Positions 1-5,743 of a stretch of 5,743 nt of DNA are shown piece after piece. Location: assembly GCA_031287245.1 (NCBI GenBank), contig JAITTD010000242.1:1-5743 (forward strand). The letters are read 5' to 3'. This DNA comes from Bacteroidales bacterium (lineage in GTDB: Bacteria; Bacteroidota; Bacteroidia; Bacteroidales; UBA4181). The stretch's first letter is position 1, and each line of letters opens with the position of its first letter. Under the pieces are notes generated by a model. That model made no database searches and was not told where the DNA came from. It was given only the letters and a program-made list of their open reading frames with translations. The position numbers were made by a program, and so were the translations under genes.

Positions 1-458
1 GGAAATGGAAAAACGCAGACGGATCCTTAGATATGGACACTCTTTTGAAAGAATTTCTGAAATTCTGGCAAAAACATTCGGAGGTATGGGAAGAACGCTC
101 AAACTACACCGAAGCATTCCCCCACCTGCTGTTGATGGCATTTCTGCAACGTATTCTCAATGGCGGCGGACACATTGACCGCGAATATGCAGCAGGACGA
201 GGCCGAATGGATTTGGCGGTGCAATTCAACAACCAACTGTTTGTCATCGAGATAAAAATAGTACACTCGTATGAAACACCTGCCGAGGTGAAGAAAGAGG
301 GCTTGTTACAGATAAAACGTTATTGCGACCAAACACAACCGTTTGCCGCCTACCTGCTCATTTTCGACCGCCGCGATGCAGCCAAACAATTACCTTGGAA
401 ACAACGCATAAAGTGGATTAAAAAAACAAAAGATAATCCGGCTGTATTATGGTGTTAA
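1..458 (+). CDS. C-terminal part of an AAA-type ATPase/PD-(D/E)XK nuclease-domain protein (5' end outside window)
   Basis: The reading frame is open from base 3 with no stop before the window edge, so this is the 3' end of a longer gene. The ATG at 33 is probably an internal methionine, since the codons before it (KWKNADGSLD) read as continuous protein. Counting from that methionine, a PD-(D/E)XK core is visible: D60 in GRGRMDL, then E73-x-K75 in VIEIKI, then a Q93-x-x-x-Y97 helix (LLQIKRY). A family-typical block, HLLLMAFLQRILNGGG, lies upstream (residues 31-46). From memory, this tail is found at the C-terminus of roughly 500-residue AAA-like ATP-binding proteins common in Bacteroidota and anaerobic Proteobacteria. 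Their role is not established, and the nuclease-like fold alone does not prove cleavage activity. The ATPase part is inferred, not seen. The gene ends 37 bases before the flippase gene on the same strand. Confidence 0.78.
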   Translation, partial: KWKNADGSLDMDTLLKEFLKFWQKHSEVWEERSNYTEAFPHLLLMAFLQRILNGGGHIDREYAAGRGRMDLAVQFNNQLFVIEIKIVHSYETPAEVKKEGLLQIKRYCDQTQPFAAYLLIFDRRDAAKQLPWKQRIKWIKKTKDNPAVLWC

Positions 459-495
459 AAAAACAAGCATAAATAAAGACTGCGCACATACCATC

Positions 496-2001
496 ATGCT
501 AAAACATCTTAAATCGCTTTTTAAAGATTCCTCGCTGTATGCGCTCGGCAATATATCGGCAAAAGTGGTGGGTTTCATCTTGCTGCCGTTTTATGTTGAA
601 AGGCTCACGACTGCCGAATATGGTATGCTTGGCACTTTAGAGGCTACCGTGCAACTGCTTGTCGGATTGGGCGGTTTGAGCCTGTATTCGGCATTTATGC
701 GTTGGTTTGCCGACAAAGAATTGGAAGGAAAGCAAGAATCCGTCTTCTTCACGTGGTCGTGCGTAATCGTTGGGGTGGCTGTTTTAATAAATGTAGTTGG
801 ATTCTTCTTAGCAGAGCAACTATCCGTGTTACTGTTCGATTCCGACAAATATGTACGTTTAATCCGGTTGATGTTGTGCTCGGCAGGAATTGAGTTAATA
901 GGAACTTTGCCAAGTACGCTGGCGCGAATGAAATCGGAGTCCATACGATTTACCGCATCTATGCTCGTCAGATTATGTTTCGTACTGGGCTTGAGCATAT
1001 TGTTTGTCGTTGGACTCGACCGCAAAGTAGAAGGCATTTATGAAGCAATCATCATTGGCGGGATTGCATATCTGGCTGTTTTCTTGTCTTTTATGCTAAA
1101 AAATATGAAATTCCATTTCGAAACGGTTATTTTAAAAAAAATGTTCCGTTTCAGTTTCCCTCTCTTATTATCGTCATTGTTTGGAATATCAATGAGTATT
1201 GCCGACAGGTACAGTCTTAATTTTATCAGTGGCTTGGCAAGTGTTGGAGTGTATTCATTAGGGACTAAACTGGCAAATACGCTTAAAATGTTCATTGTTC
1301 AACCTGTTGCTATGGCTGTTCTGCCTCTTATGTTGGGTATGATTGGCAAACCGGAGTGTAAAAGGTTTTATGCCAAAATAATGACTTATCTCACATTCAT
1401 TTTAATGTTCTTTGTGCTCGGTGTTTGCCTGTTTGCCCAGGAAACAGTTAAAATCTTATCTGCCAATACCCCCGAATATTGGAATGCATATACTTTAGTC
1501 CCATTGATAGCATTCAGTATTGTTTTTTATATGTTAATGGGGCAGGCTAATGTGGGGCTGTATGCTGTCAATAAAACGAAAACCATGTCGCTGATTATCA
1601 TTATCGTGTCTGTCTTTAATCTCCTTTTAAATATTGTACTGATCTCCTGTTTTGATGCCATTGGCGCAGCGCTATCCACACTTATCAGCCAAATTATCTA
1701 TTTTCTGCTGACACTGTTTTTCGCACACCGCTATTACCCTGTACGTTACGAATACGCAAAGATATTTCTTGCAATCGGTATTGGAGTGATATTCAGCCTT
1801 ATTGCCTGTTTAATAAGTGATTGGAATTTAAGTATGCGATTAAGCATCAAGACCGTTTTATTATTCAGTTATCCCGTTTTGCTTTATCTGTTTCGTTTCT
1901 ACGATAAAGTGGAATTACAAGCCTTGCGCGGCTTTTGGCGCAAATGGAAAAACCCTGAAAAATGGAAGAAAAACTTTTCCCAGAGAAAACCGCGTAACTA
2001 A
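496..2001 (+). CDS. Polysaccharide/oligosaccharide flippase, MOP superfamily (Wzx-like)
   Basis: This 501-residue inner-membrane protein probably flips undecaprenyl-linked oligosaccharides for O-antigen, capsule or exopolysaccharide assembly. About 12-14 hydrophobic segments can be drawn, for example near residues 18-36, 45-66, 87-107, 154-173, 180-200, 218-236, 294-314, 333-353, 364-386, 388-410, 422-440 and 450-467. The N-terminal stretch (SSLYALGNISAKVVGFILLP) and the central DRYSLNFISGLASVGVYSLG (237-256) are typical of the polysaccharide biosynthesis/Wzx family. Length is normal for the family. The protein ends in a Lys/Arg/Trp-rich cytoplasmic tail (about 478-501). The start at 496 gives a standard N-terminus; no strong ribosome binding site or promoter is visible in the short gap before it. 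No glycosyltransferase, polymerase or chain-length regulator is adjacent, so the substrate cannot be inferred. A different MOP export role is possible but less likely. Confidence 0.85.
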   Translation: MLKHLKSLFKDSSLYALGNISAKVVGFILLPFYVERLTTAEYGMLGTLEATVQLLVGLGGLSLYSAFMRWFADKELEGKQESVFFTWSCVIVGVAVLINVVGFFLAEQLSVLLFDSDKYVRLIRLMLCSAGIELIGTLPSTLARMKSESIRFTASMLVRLCFVLGLSILFVVGLDRKVEGIYEAIIIGGIAYLAVFLSFMLKNMKFHFETVILKKMFRFSFPLLLSSLFGISMSIADRYSLNFISGLASVGVYSLGTKLANTLKMFIVQPVAMAVLPLMLGMIGKPECKRFYAKIMTYLTFILMFFVLGVCLFAQETVKILSANTPEYWNAYTLVPLIAFSIVFYMLMGQANVGLYAVNKTKTMSLIIIIVSVFNLLLNIVLISCFDAIGAALSTLISQIIYFLLTLFFAHRYYPVRYEYAKIFLAIGIGVIFSLIACLISDWNLSMRLSIKTVLLFSYPVLLYLFRFYDKVELQALRGFWRKWKNPEKWKKNFSQRKPRN

Positions 2002-2018
2002 TTGAATTACAATGCTTG

Positions 2019-2093
2019 TGGGTTGTACTGGACTCGAACCAGTGACCCCTACCCTGTCAAGGTAATGCTCTAAACCAACTGAGCTAACAACCC
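2019..2093 (-). tRNA. tRNA-Val (anticodon GAC)
   Basis: The minus strand folds into a full cloverleaf. The acceptor stem is GGGTTGT/ACAACCC. The D arm is GCTC...GAGC with AGTTGG in the loop. The anticodon stem is TTACC/GGTAG with loop TTGACAG, so the anticodon is GAC (bases 2058-2056). The T arm is ACTGG-TTCGAGT-CCAGT. The discriminator base is A (2019) and the next bases are CAA, so the 3' CCA is not encoded and must be added by nucleotidyltransferase. The gene reads GUC/GUU valine codons. Its 3' end lies 17 bases from the stop of the converging flippase gene. Confidence 0.96.
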
Positions 2094-2104
2094 ATTTTGC
2101 GCCG

Positions 2105-2112
2105 CAAAGATA
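2105..2112 (-). promoter_or_regulatory. Probable -7 promoter element for the tRNA-Val gene
   Basis: The plus strand reads CAAAGATA, which is TATCTTTG on the minus strand and matches the Bacteroidota -7 consensus TAnnTTTG exactly. It sits 11 bases before the tRNA 5' end, as expected for a promoter with a very short leader. No good -33 TTTG is found at the usual 19-21 base spacing, so the -33 part is weak or absent. It also lies downstream of the recF stop, so some tRNA could come from readthrough. Confidence 0.55.
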
Positions 2113-2162
2113 ATCATTTTTTCAAATAGGGAAATGCAATGGCGTTTTTTTTTTATCAAAAT

Positions 2163-3290
2163 TCAGCAACTTGTGTCCATCTCCGAGTTGATTTCAAACA
2201 GTTGATGGGTGCAATTGCTTTGTTTCAGGATGTTTTCGATGTGTTCGCGACCGGTGTCGGTGATGAAAATCTGTCCGAAATTGTCGCCGGACACCAAACG
2301 CACGATATGGCTGACACGTTGGGCGTCAAATTTGTCAAAAATGTCGTCTAACAGCAACAGAGGTGTGATATTGCAATGCAGGCGGATGAAATCGGAATTG
2401 GCTAATTTCAGCGCCACGAGGAAGGTTTTTTGCTGTCCCTGCGAGCCTGCTTTTTTAATCGGTATGTTGTTCATCAGCAACAGTAAATCGTCCTTGTGCA
2501 CGCCGCAGGTGGTAAACTGCATCACACGATCTTTCTCTTCCGCGTTTTCCAACAGTGTCGCAAATTCGTTTTCCTGCAACTGCGACCGATAGGCTAATTT
2601 CACCTGTTCGTCGCTGTCTGCTATCTGCCGGTAATATTCTTGAAAAACAGGGATTAACGCTTCGCAAAATCCTGTGCGGCTTTGAAATATGAGGTTTCCC
2701 GTGCGGATCAATTGCTCGTTCCACACTTCCAGTATATCCCTGTCGAAAGTTCTGTTGTCGGCAAAGGATTTCAGCAGGGCGTTTCGCTGTTCCAGGGCAC
2801 GGTTGTAGTGCATCATATTGTCAAGATACGTGCGGTCGTACTGCGAAATCACCTCGTTCATGAAACGGCGCCGTTCATCGCTTCCGCCGAGTATGAGGTT
2901 GCTGTCTGCCGGCGAAACCATCACCACAGGCAAAAGTCCTATATGTTCCGACATCCGCTCGTAATCGTTCATGTTGCGACGAAATACCTTTTTCTGTCCG
3001 CGTTTCACCCCGCAATAAATGCTTTCGGGTGTTCCTTTGCGGAGATATTCGCCCTGCACCACAAAGAAATCGTTGTCATAGCGGATATTTTGCGAATCGG
3101 CAGTGTTGAAGCAACTTTTGGTCATCGAAAGATAATAAATAGCGTCCAGCACATTTGTCTTTCCCGCGCCGTTAAGCCCAACCAAACAGTTGATTTTTGG
3201 GCAGAACTGAAATTCGCTGCTGTCGTGGCTCCTGAAATGAATGAGCGCAAGCCTGTTTAATTGCTGTGTGGCGTCGTCGGTCTTACTCAT
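2163..3290 (-). CDS. recF: DNA replication/repair protein RecF
   Basis: This is an SMC-like ATPase that helps load RecA at single-strand gaps together with RecO and RecR. Using the ATG at 3290 the protein has 375 residues, normal for RecF. The Walker A motif GLNGAGKT is at 38-45. A CGVHKDDL motif (262-269) corresponds to the conserved G-x-H-(R/K)-D-D region. The ABC signature SQGQQK is at 283-288, and Walker B with D-loop, LLLLDDIFDKFD, is at 311-322. A longer reading from 3329 adds 13 residues (MSIIHAVKPLKQA) but overlaps xerD by 47 bases. The 3290 start overlaps the xerD stop as ATGAGTAA, which suits translational coupling, and still leaves a slightly long N-terminus before the first strand (LNRLALIHF). 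The gene is last in the three-gene unit, and no clear terminator follows. It is not next to dnaA/dnaN, as is usual for Bacteroidota. Confidence 0.95.
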   Translation of the reverse strand: MSKTDDATQQLNRLALIHFRSHDSSEFQFCPKINCLVGLNGAGKTNVLDAIYYLSMTKSCFNTADSQNIRYDNDFFVVQGEYLRKGTPESIYCGVKRGQKKVFRRNMNDYERMSEHIGLLPVVMVSPADSNLILGGSDERRRFMNEVISQYDRTYLDNMMHYNRALEQRNALLKSFADNRTFDRDILEVWNEQLIRTGNLIFQSRTGFCEALIPVFQEYYRQIADSDEQVKLAYRSQLQENEFATLLENAEEKDRVMQFTTCGVHKDDLLLLMNNIPIKKAGSQGQQKTFLVALKLANSDFIRLHCNITPLLLLDDIFDKFDAQRVSHIVRLVSGDNFGQIFITDTGREHIENILKQSNCTHQLFEINSEMDTSC

Positions 3291-4218
3291 GGCTTGTTTT
3301 AGAGGCTTTACTGCGTGGATGATGCTCAATCACTGTTTCCCTGAGGTAACTGCGGTCGAGGTGGGTGTATATCTCGGTGGTCATGATGGATTCATGCCCC
3401 AGCATCTCCTGTACGGCACGCAGGTCAGCGCCTCCCTCAACCAAATGGGTGGCAAACGAGTGTCTGAAAGTGTGCGGACTGATGTGTTTGTGTATACCTG
3501 CCGCATTTGCCAGATTTTTGACGACAGTGAACACCATCACCCGTGTAAGCGGTTTGCCGCGATTGTTGAGAAACAAATTATCTTCACAACCTTTGGCGAT
3601 GTTCAGTTTCGCTCTGTCCTGCATATAAAATTCGATTTCGTGCAGGGCTTTTTCGCTGACAGGCGCCAAGCGTTCCTTGCCGCCCTTGCCTTTCACCCTG
3701 ATGAAGCCCTCGCTGGCAAATATATCGGATAGATGCAGGGCAGTCAGTTCTGACACCCGCAGCCCGCAACTGTATAATGTTTCCAGCATGGCTTTGTTGC
3801 GCTGTCCCGCCGGTTTGCTCAGGTCGATGGCTGCCAGCAGTGCGTCAATTTCTTCCACACTCAGCACGTCAGGCAGTTTAACGCCCAATTTGGGATGCTC
3901 TACGGCACGGGCAGGATTGGCGTCAATGATGTTATCCATCATCAAAAAGTTGAAAAACGCCCTGATACCGGATAAAGAACGCGCCTGTGTGCGTGCTGTC
4001 ATCTCTTGTTCGCCGATGTGGGCAATAAATTCAGACAATACCGCAACATTCACTTCTTGCGGCGTCATAGACGGATAAAATTCGAGAAGAAATGCCTGCA
4101 ATTTGTTGATATCATCCATGTATGCCTCAACGGTGTTGACAGACACAGCCTTTTCAATTTTGAGATAAGCCTGAAACTCATCTACACGCTGTTTCCATTC
4201 CGAAAAATCCTTGTTCAC
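3283..4218 (-). CDS. xerD: Tyrosine site-specific recombinase, XerC/XerD type (XerD-like)
   Basis: The 311-residue protein resolves chromosome dimers by recombination at dif in its known family role. The N-terminal SAM-like DNA-binding domain covers about 7-95 and the catalytic domain about 118-300. All six catalytic residues of the family are visible: R154 (GLRVSEL), K178 (GKGGKERL), H249 and R252 (SPHTFRH), H275 (MLGHES) and nucleophile Y284 (TEIYTHL). Their spacing closely follows Escherichia coli XerD. The block LPDVLSVEEIDALLAAIDLS looks like Bacteroidota XerD from memory; XerC cannot be excluded without alignment. The start codon is GTG at 4218, overlapping the TGA of the upstream gene as GTGA, and the next in-frame methionine (residue 34) would cut into the DNA-binding domain. 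The 3' end overlaps recF by 8 bases. Confidence 0.93.
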   Translation of the reverse strand: MNKDFSEWKQRVDEFQAYLKIEKAVSVNTVEAYMDDINKLQAFLLEFYPSMTPQEVNVAVLSEFIAHIGEQEMTARTQARSLSGIRAFFNFLMMDNIIDANPARAVEHPKLGVKLPDVLSVEEIDALLAAIDLSKPAGQRNKAMLETLYSCGLRVSELTALHLSDIFASEGFIRVKGKGGKERLAPVSEKALHEIEFYMQDRAKLNIAKGCEDNLFLNNRGKPLTRVMVFTVVKNLANAAGIHKHISPHTFRHSFATHLVEGGADLRAVQEMLGHESIMTTEIYTHLDRSYLRETVIEHHPRSKASKTSHE

Positions 4219-5330
4219 ACTGTGATTAATTCGTATTGCATGCTGCCAAGCCCCATTTTTTCAGCGTGTTCCAAGCCCGAACGCCAGTTGGTGTTGGGAT
4301 GAAGCAGGTGGAACTTGTCCACATCGTGCAGATCGTTATCTTTGGGCACTTCCAGGCGGGTGCCGGTGTTGGCTGCTGCGTGGGTAACCATGTCAGCGCA
4401 GGCTTTGTCCAACGCCACAGGGTCGAAAGAGGCTGCCATGCCGATATTGGGAACAATCGCGGCATCGTTGTGCCCCCAGCAGTCGCACAAGGGCGAAACG
4501 TCCATGATCAAACTGATGTGAAAATGCGCCTTGCCGTTCAATATTGCTTGGGTATATTCGGCAATCTTGAAACCTACCGATTCTGAATTGCTGTCCAGCA
4601 CTGCCTGTGCAGCATCATATTGGCACACTGCCACACATTGCCCGCAACCAATGCACTTGTCGTAATCAATTTGTGCTTTATTCCTTGCGTTGAGGGTGAT
4701 GGCGTGTGAAGAACAGTATTTGACGCACTGTCCGCACGATGTACAATTGGGTTCATCCACAATGGGCTTGGATTGGGAGTGTAATTCCAGTTTACCGCCT
4801 GCCGAAGCCGATCCCATGCCGATATTTTTGAGCGTGCCGCCGAAACCCGTTTGTTCATGCCCTTTGAAATGCGTCAGGGAAAGAATGATGTCGGAATCAA
4901 CAATGGCAGAGCCTATTTTAGCGGTCTTGCAATAGATGCCGTTCGTAACAGGAATTTCGCGATATTCCAGCGATTTTAGGCCATCTGCAATGATGACAGG
5001 ACAAGGGACGGCTATCGGGTTGAAGCCGTTTTCCATGGCGCTCTGCACATGGTCTATCGCATTGGAACGCTTGCCGGTGTACAGCGTATTGGAATCCGTC
5101 AGAAAAACCTTTGCCTGTTTGCCTTGCAGAAAATTCACCAAACGTGCCGCATAATTCGGACGGATATACGCCAGATTGCCCGGCTCGCCGAAATGAATCT
5201 TCACGGCGGTAAATTTGTCCTTAAAATCAATTTTCTCAACACCCGCTTTCCTGATGAGTATTTCTAACTTATCCAACAAGTTACGCCCGGGTTTGGTGCG
5301 TAAATCCGTAAAATAAACTTTCGATGTCAT
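4215..5330 (-). CDS. DUF362 domain protein with two [4Fe-4S] ferredoxin motifs
   Basis: This is a predicted cytoplasmic iron-sulfur protein of 371 residues. The DUF362 domain spans about 3-185 (KIHFGEPGN at 44-52, LTDSNTLYTG at 77-86, HFKGHEQTGFGGTLKN at 154-169). It is followed by two C-x2-C-x2-C-x3-C motifs (C196/C199/C202/C206 and C226/C229/C232/C236), which should hold two [4Fe-4S] clusters. The proline usual after the fourth cysteine is missing in both. A C-terminal DUF362 part follows, with a C282-D-C284 pair in SPLCDCWGHND. The reaction is unknown; annotations of such proteins as ferredoxins are only generic. The start is set at ATG 5330, because the longer GTG start at 5390 would place the -7 promoter box inside the gene and add an atypical hydrophobic stretch. 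It is the first gene of the unit and overlaps xerD by 4 bases. Confidence 0.88.
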   Translation of the reverse strand: MTSKVYFTDLRTKPGRNLLDKLEILIRKAGVEKIDFKDKFTAVKIHFGEPGNLAYIRPNYAARLVNFLQGKQAKVFLTDSNTLYTGKRSNAIDHVQSAMENGFNPIAVPCPVIIADGLKSLEYREIPVTNGIYCKTAKIGSAIVDSDIILSLTHFKGHEQTGFGGTLKNIGMGSASAGGKLELHSQSKPIVDEPNCTSCGQCVKYCSSHAITLNARNKAQIDYDKCIGCGQCVAVCQYDAAQAVLDSNSESVGFKIAEYTQAILNGKAHFHISLIMDVSPLCDCWGHNDAAIVPNIGMAASFDPVALDKACADMVTHAAANTGTRLEVPKDNDLHDVDKFHLLHPNTNWRSGLEHAEKMGLGSMQYELITV

Positions 5331-5379
5331 ACATTTAAAATAAATGTCCAAAAGTAATAGAAAAATCACTACCAACCAA

Positions 5380-5387
5380 CAAAGATA
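5380..5387 (-). promoter_or_regulatory. -7 promoter element for the DUF362-xerD-recF unit
   Basis: The plus strand reads CAAAGATA, giving TATCTTTG on the minus strand, an exact match to TAnnTTTG. Transcription would start near 5373, leaving a leader of about 43 nt before the ATG at 5330. The -33 position, around 5407-5413, carries only poor matches (GCTG or TATG), so a helper protein or weak promoter is possible. It supports the short start of the DUF362 gene. Confidence 0.6.
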
Positions 5388-5417
5388 CACATTTTTTTGA
5401 AAAAATCAGCATATTAT

Positions 5418-5449
5418 TTTGAGATGAAGCTAAAATAGGTATATATTTG
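5418..5449 (+). promoter_or_regulatory. Bacteroidota-type promoter (-33 TTTG, -7 TATATTTG) for the secreted-protein gene
   Basis: TTTG at 5418-5421 and TATATTTG at 5442-5449 are separated by 20 bases, matching the Bacteroidota primary sigma factor consensus TTTG-N19-21-TAnnTTTG. Transcription would begin near 5455 and run rightwards, giving a leader of roughly 90 nt before the ATG at 5547. It stands back to back with the promoter of the DUF362 unit, with 54 bases between the two -7 boxes. Confidence 0.72.
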
Positions 5450-5511
5450 CAGTATAATAGATAGTTATCAACAGAGTGTAAACAACAGTAACTGAATGTG
5501 ATAAGAACAAC

Positions 5512-5539
5512 CGATAAAACGGATAAACGATAAAAACGG
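5512..5539 (+). repeat. Short direct repeats in the leader of the secreted-protein gene
   Basis: CGATAAAACGG (5512-5522) recurs as CGATAAAAACGG (5528-5539), with a GGATAAACG unit bridging them, so GATAAA occurs three times within 28 bases just before the start codon. The downstream repeat ends 7 bases before the ATG. It could be a regulator-binding or mRNA-level site, or simply A-rich translation-initiation sequence; the sequence alone does not decide. Confidence 0.45.
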
Positions 5540-5546
5540 TAGAAAG

Positions 5547-5743
5547 ATGCATATTTTAAAGAACATTGTGATGAGGATATGGGGAAGAGCAAGCTTGTTT
5601 TTCCTCCTGTCTTTCCTTTTCATTATCAATTGTCAATTGTCAATTGTCAATTGTTTTGCGCAGAGTGACAAAAATAGGATCGAAGTGAACGAATGTGTCG
5701 TTTCTTCCGCCTTTTCTTTGACAAAACCTGTTATCAGTGACAG
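5547..5743 (+). CDS. N-terminal part of a secreted protein with signal peptide (3' end outside window)
   Basis: An uncalled reading frame is open from ATG 5547 to the window edge (65 codons so far). The protein begins MHILKNIVMRIWGRASLFFL and continues LSFLFIINCQLSIVNCFAQS. That is a basic n-region, a hydrophobic core at about residues 17-28, and a probable signal peptidase I site after CFA, before Q-S, a common ending for Bacteroidota exported proteins. The two cysteines are preceded by asparagine, so they do not form a lipobox. ATG 5571 (residue 9) is an equally possible start. The mature part seen (SDKNRIEVNECVVSSAFSLT) matches no family I recognise. A good promoter lies upstream, which supports a real gene. 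Part of the signal peptide is encoded by a 7-base tandem repeat, so an intact frame depends on copy number. Confidence 0.7.
   Translation, partial: MHILKNIVMRIWGRASLFFLLSFLFIINCQLSIVNCFAQSDKNRIEVNECVVSSAFSLTKPVISD
5626..5653 (+). repeat. Tandem repeat, 4 exact copies of TCAATTG
   Basis: Four perfect copies occupy 5626-5632, 5633-5639, 5640-5646 and 5647-5653, inside the signal-peptide region of the gene starting at 5547. Each unit contains the palindrome CAATTG. Because 7 is not a multiple of 3, three units translate as the 7-residue period CQLSIVN. The same peptide period is, from memory, a recurrent oddity in annotated Bacteroidota proteins, where such repeats are frequent near gene starts and between genes. 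Confidence 0.95.

Noticed and set aside
591..1037. A 148-codon open frame on the - strand.
   Set aside because: Shadow of the flippase gene; Ser/Thr/Pro/Asn-rich low-information translation with no motif.
2145..2154. A run of ten T on the + strand as a possible terminator.
   Set aside because: No stable hairpin precedes it on the + strand, and on the - strand it is an A run after recF, which would not terminate transcription.
2682..3260. A 192-codon open frame on the + strand.
   Set aside because: It lies fully inside recF on the opposite strand, shows no recognisable domain, and recF is clearly the real gene from its ATPase motifs.
4236..4586. Several + strand open frames of 68-116 codons across the DUF362 gene.
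   Set aside because: Antisense shadows of a gene with two intact cluster-binding motifs.
5465..5473. TTATCAACA, one mismatch from a DnaA box (TTATCCACA).
   Set aside because: A single imperfect box; no cluster, no AT-rich unwinding repeats and no dnaA or dnaN nearby, so no origin is supported despite the nearby recF.
5510..5540. ACCG...CGGT inverted ends around the leader repeats as a hairpin.
   Set aside because: Only four base pairs around a loop of more than 20 A-rich bases; not stable enough to call.
5335..5592. An 85-codon open frame on the - strand across the divergent promoter region.
   Set aside because: It runs through both promoters and antisense to the signal-peptide gene; its hydrophobic look comes from AT-rich intergenic DNA.

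Overview
The window most likely comes from a Bacteroidales/Bacteroidota chromosome. The evidence is two good and one probable intergenic -7 element of the Bacteroidota primary sigma factor type (TAnnTTTG), start sites without clear Shine-Dalgarno sequences, and protein sequences (DUF362/ferredoxin protein, XerD-like recombinase, RecF) that read like Bacteroidales family members. Genus cannot be fixed from this much sequence.

Left part, + strand (1-2001): the 3' end of a gene whose protein ends in a PD-(D/E)XK nuclease-like domain (the window cuts off its N-terminal part, probably an AAA-type ATPase), then a complete polysaccharide/lipid-linked oligosaccharide flippase of the MOP superfamily. 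No glycosyltransferases are next to the flippase, so it is an orphan here.

Middle, - strand (2019-2093): a tRNA-Val with anticodon GAC, converging on the flippase gene, with its own likely -7 promoter element.

Right part, - strand (5387 down to 2163): a compact three-gene unit reading DUF362/2x[4Fe-4S] protein -> XerD-type tyrosine recombinase (GTG start) -> RecF. The genes overlap by 4 and 8 bases, and a TATCTTTG -7 box lies just upstream of the first one. Two of the three starts are best placed downstream of the longest possible start. The unit links a chromosome-dimer-resolution type recombinase and a recombinational repair loader with an iron-sulfur protein of unknown function.

Right edge, + strand (5418-5743): a divergent, near-consensus Bacteroidota promoter (TTTG-20 bp-TATATTTG), a leader of about 90 nt with GATAAA-type direct repeats, and the start of a secreted-protein gene that runs off the window. 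Its signal peptide is partly encoded by four exact tandem copies of the 7-mer TCAATTG. This is the most unusual element seen: gain or loss of one unit would shift the frame into an early stop.

No CRISPR array, insertion sequence, rRNA or clear new multi-gene system is visible.
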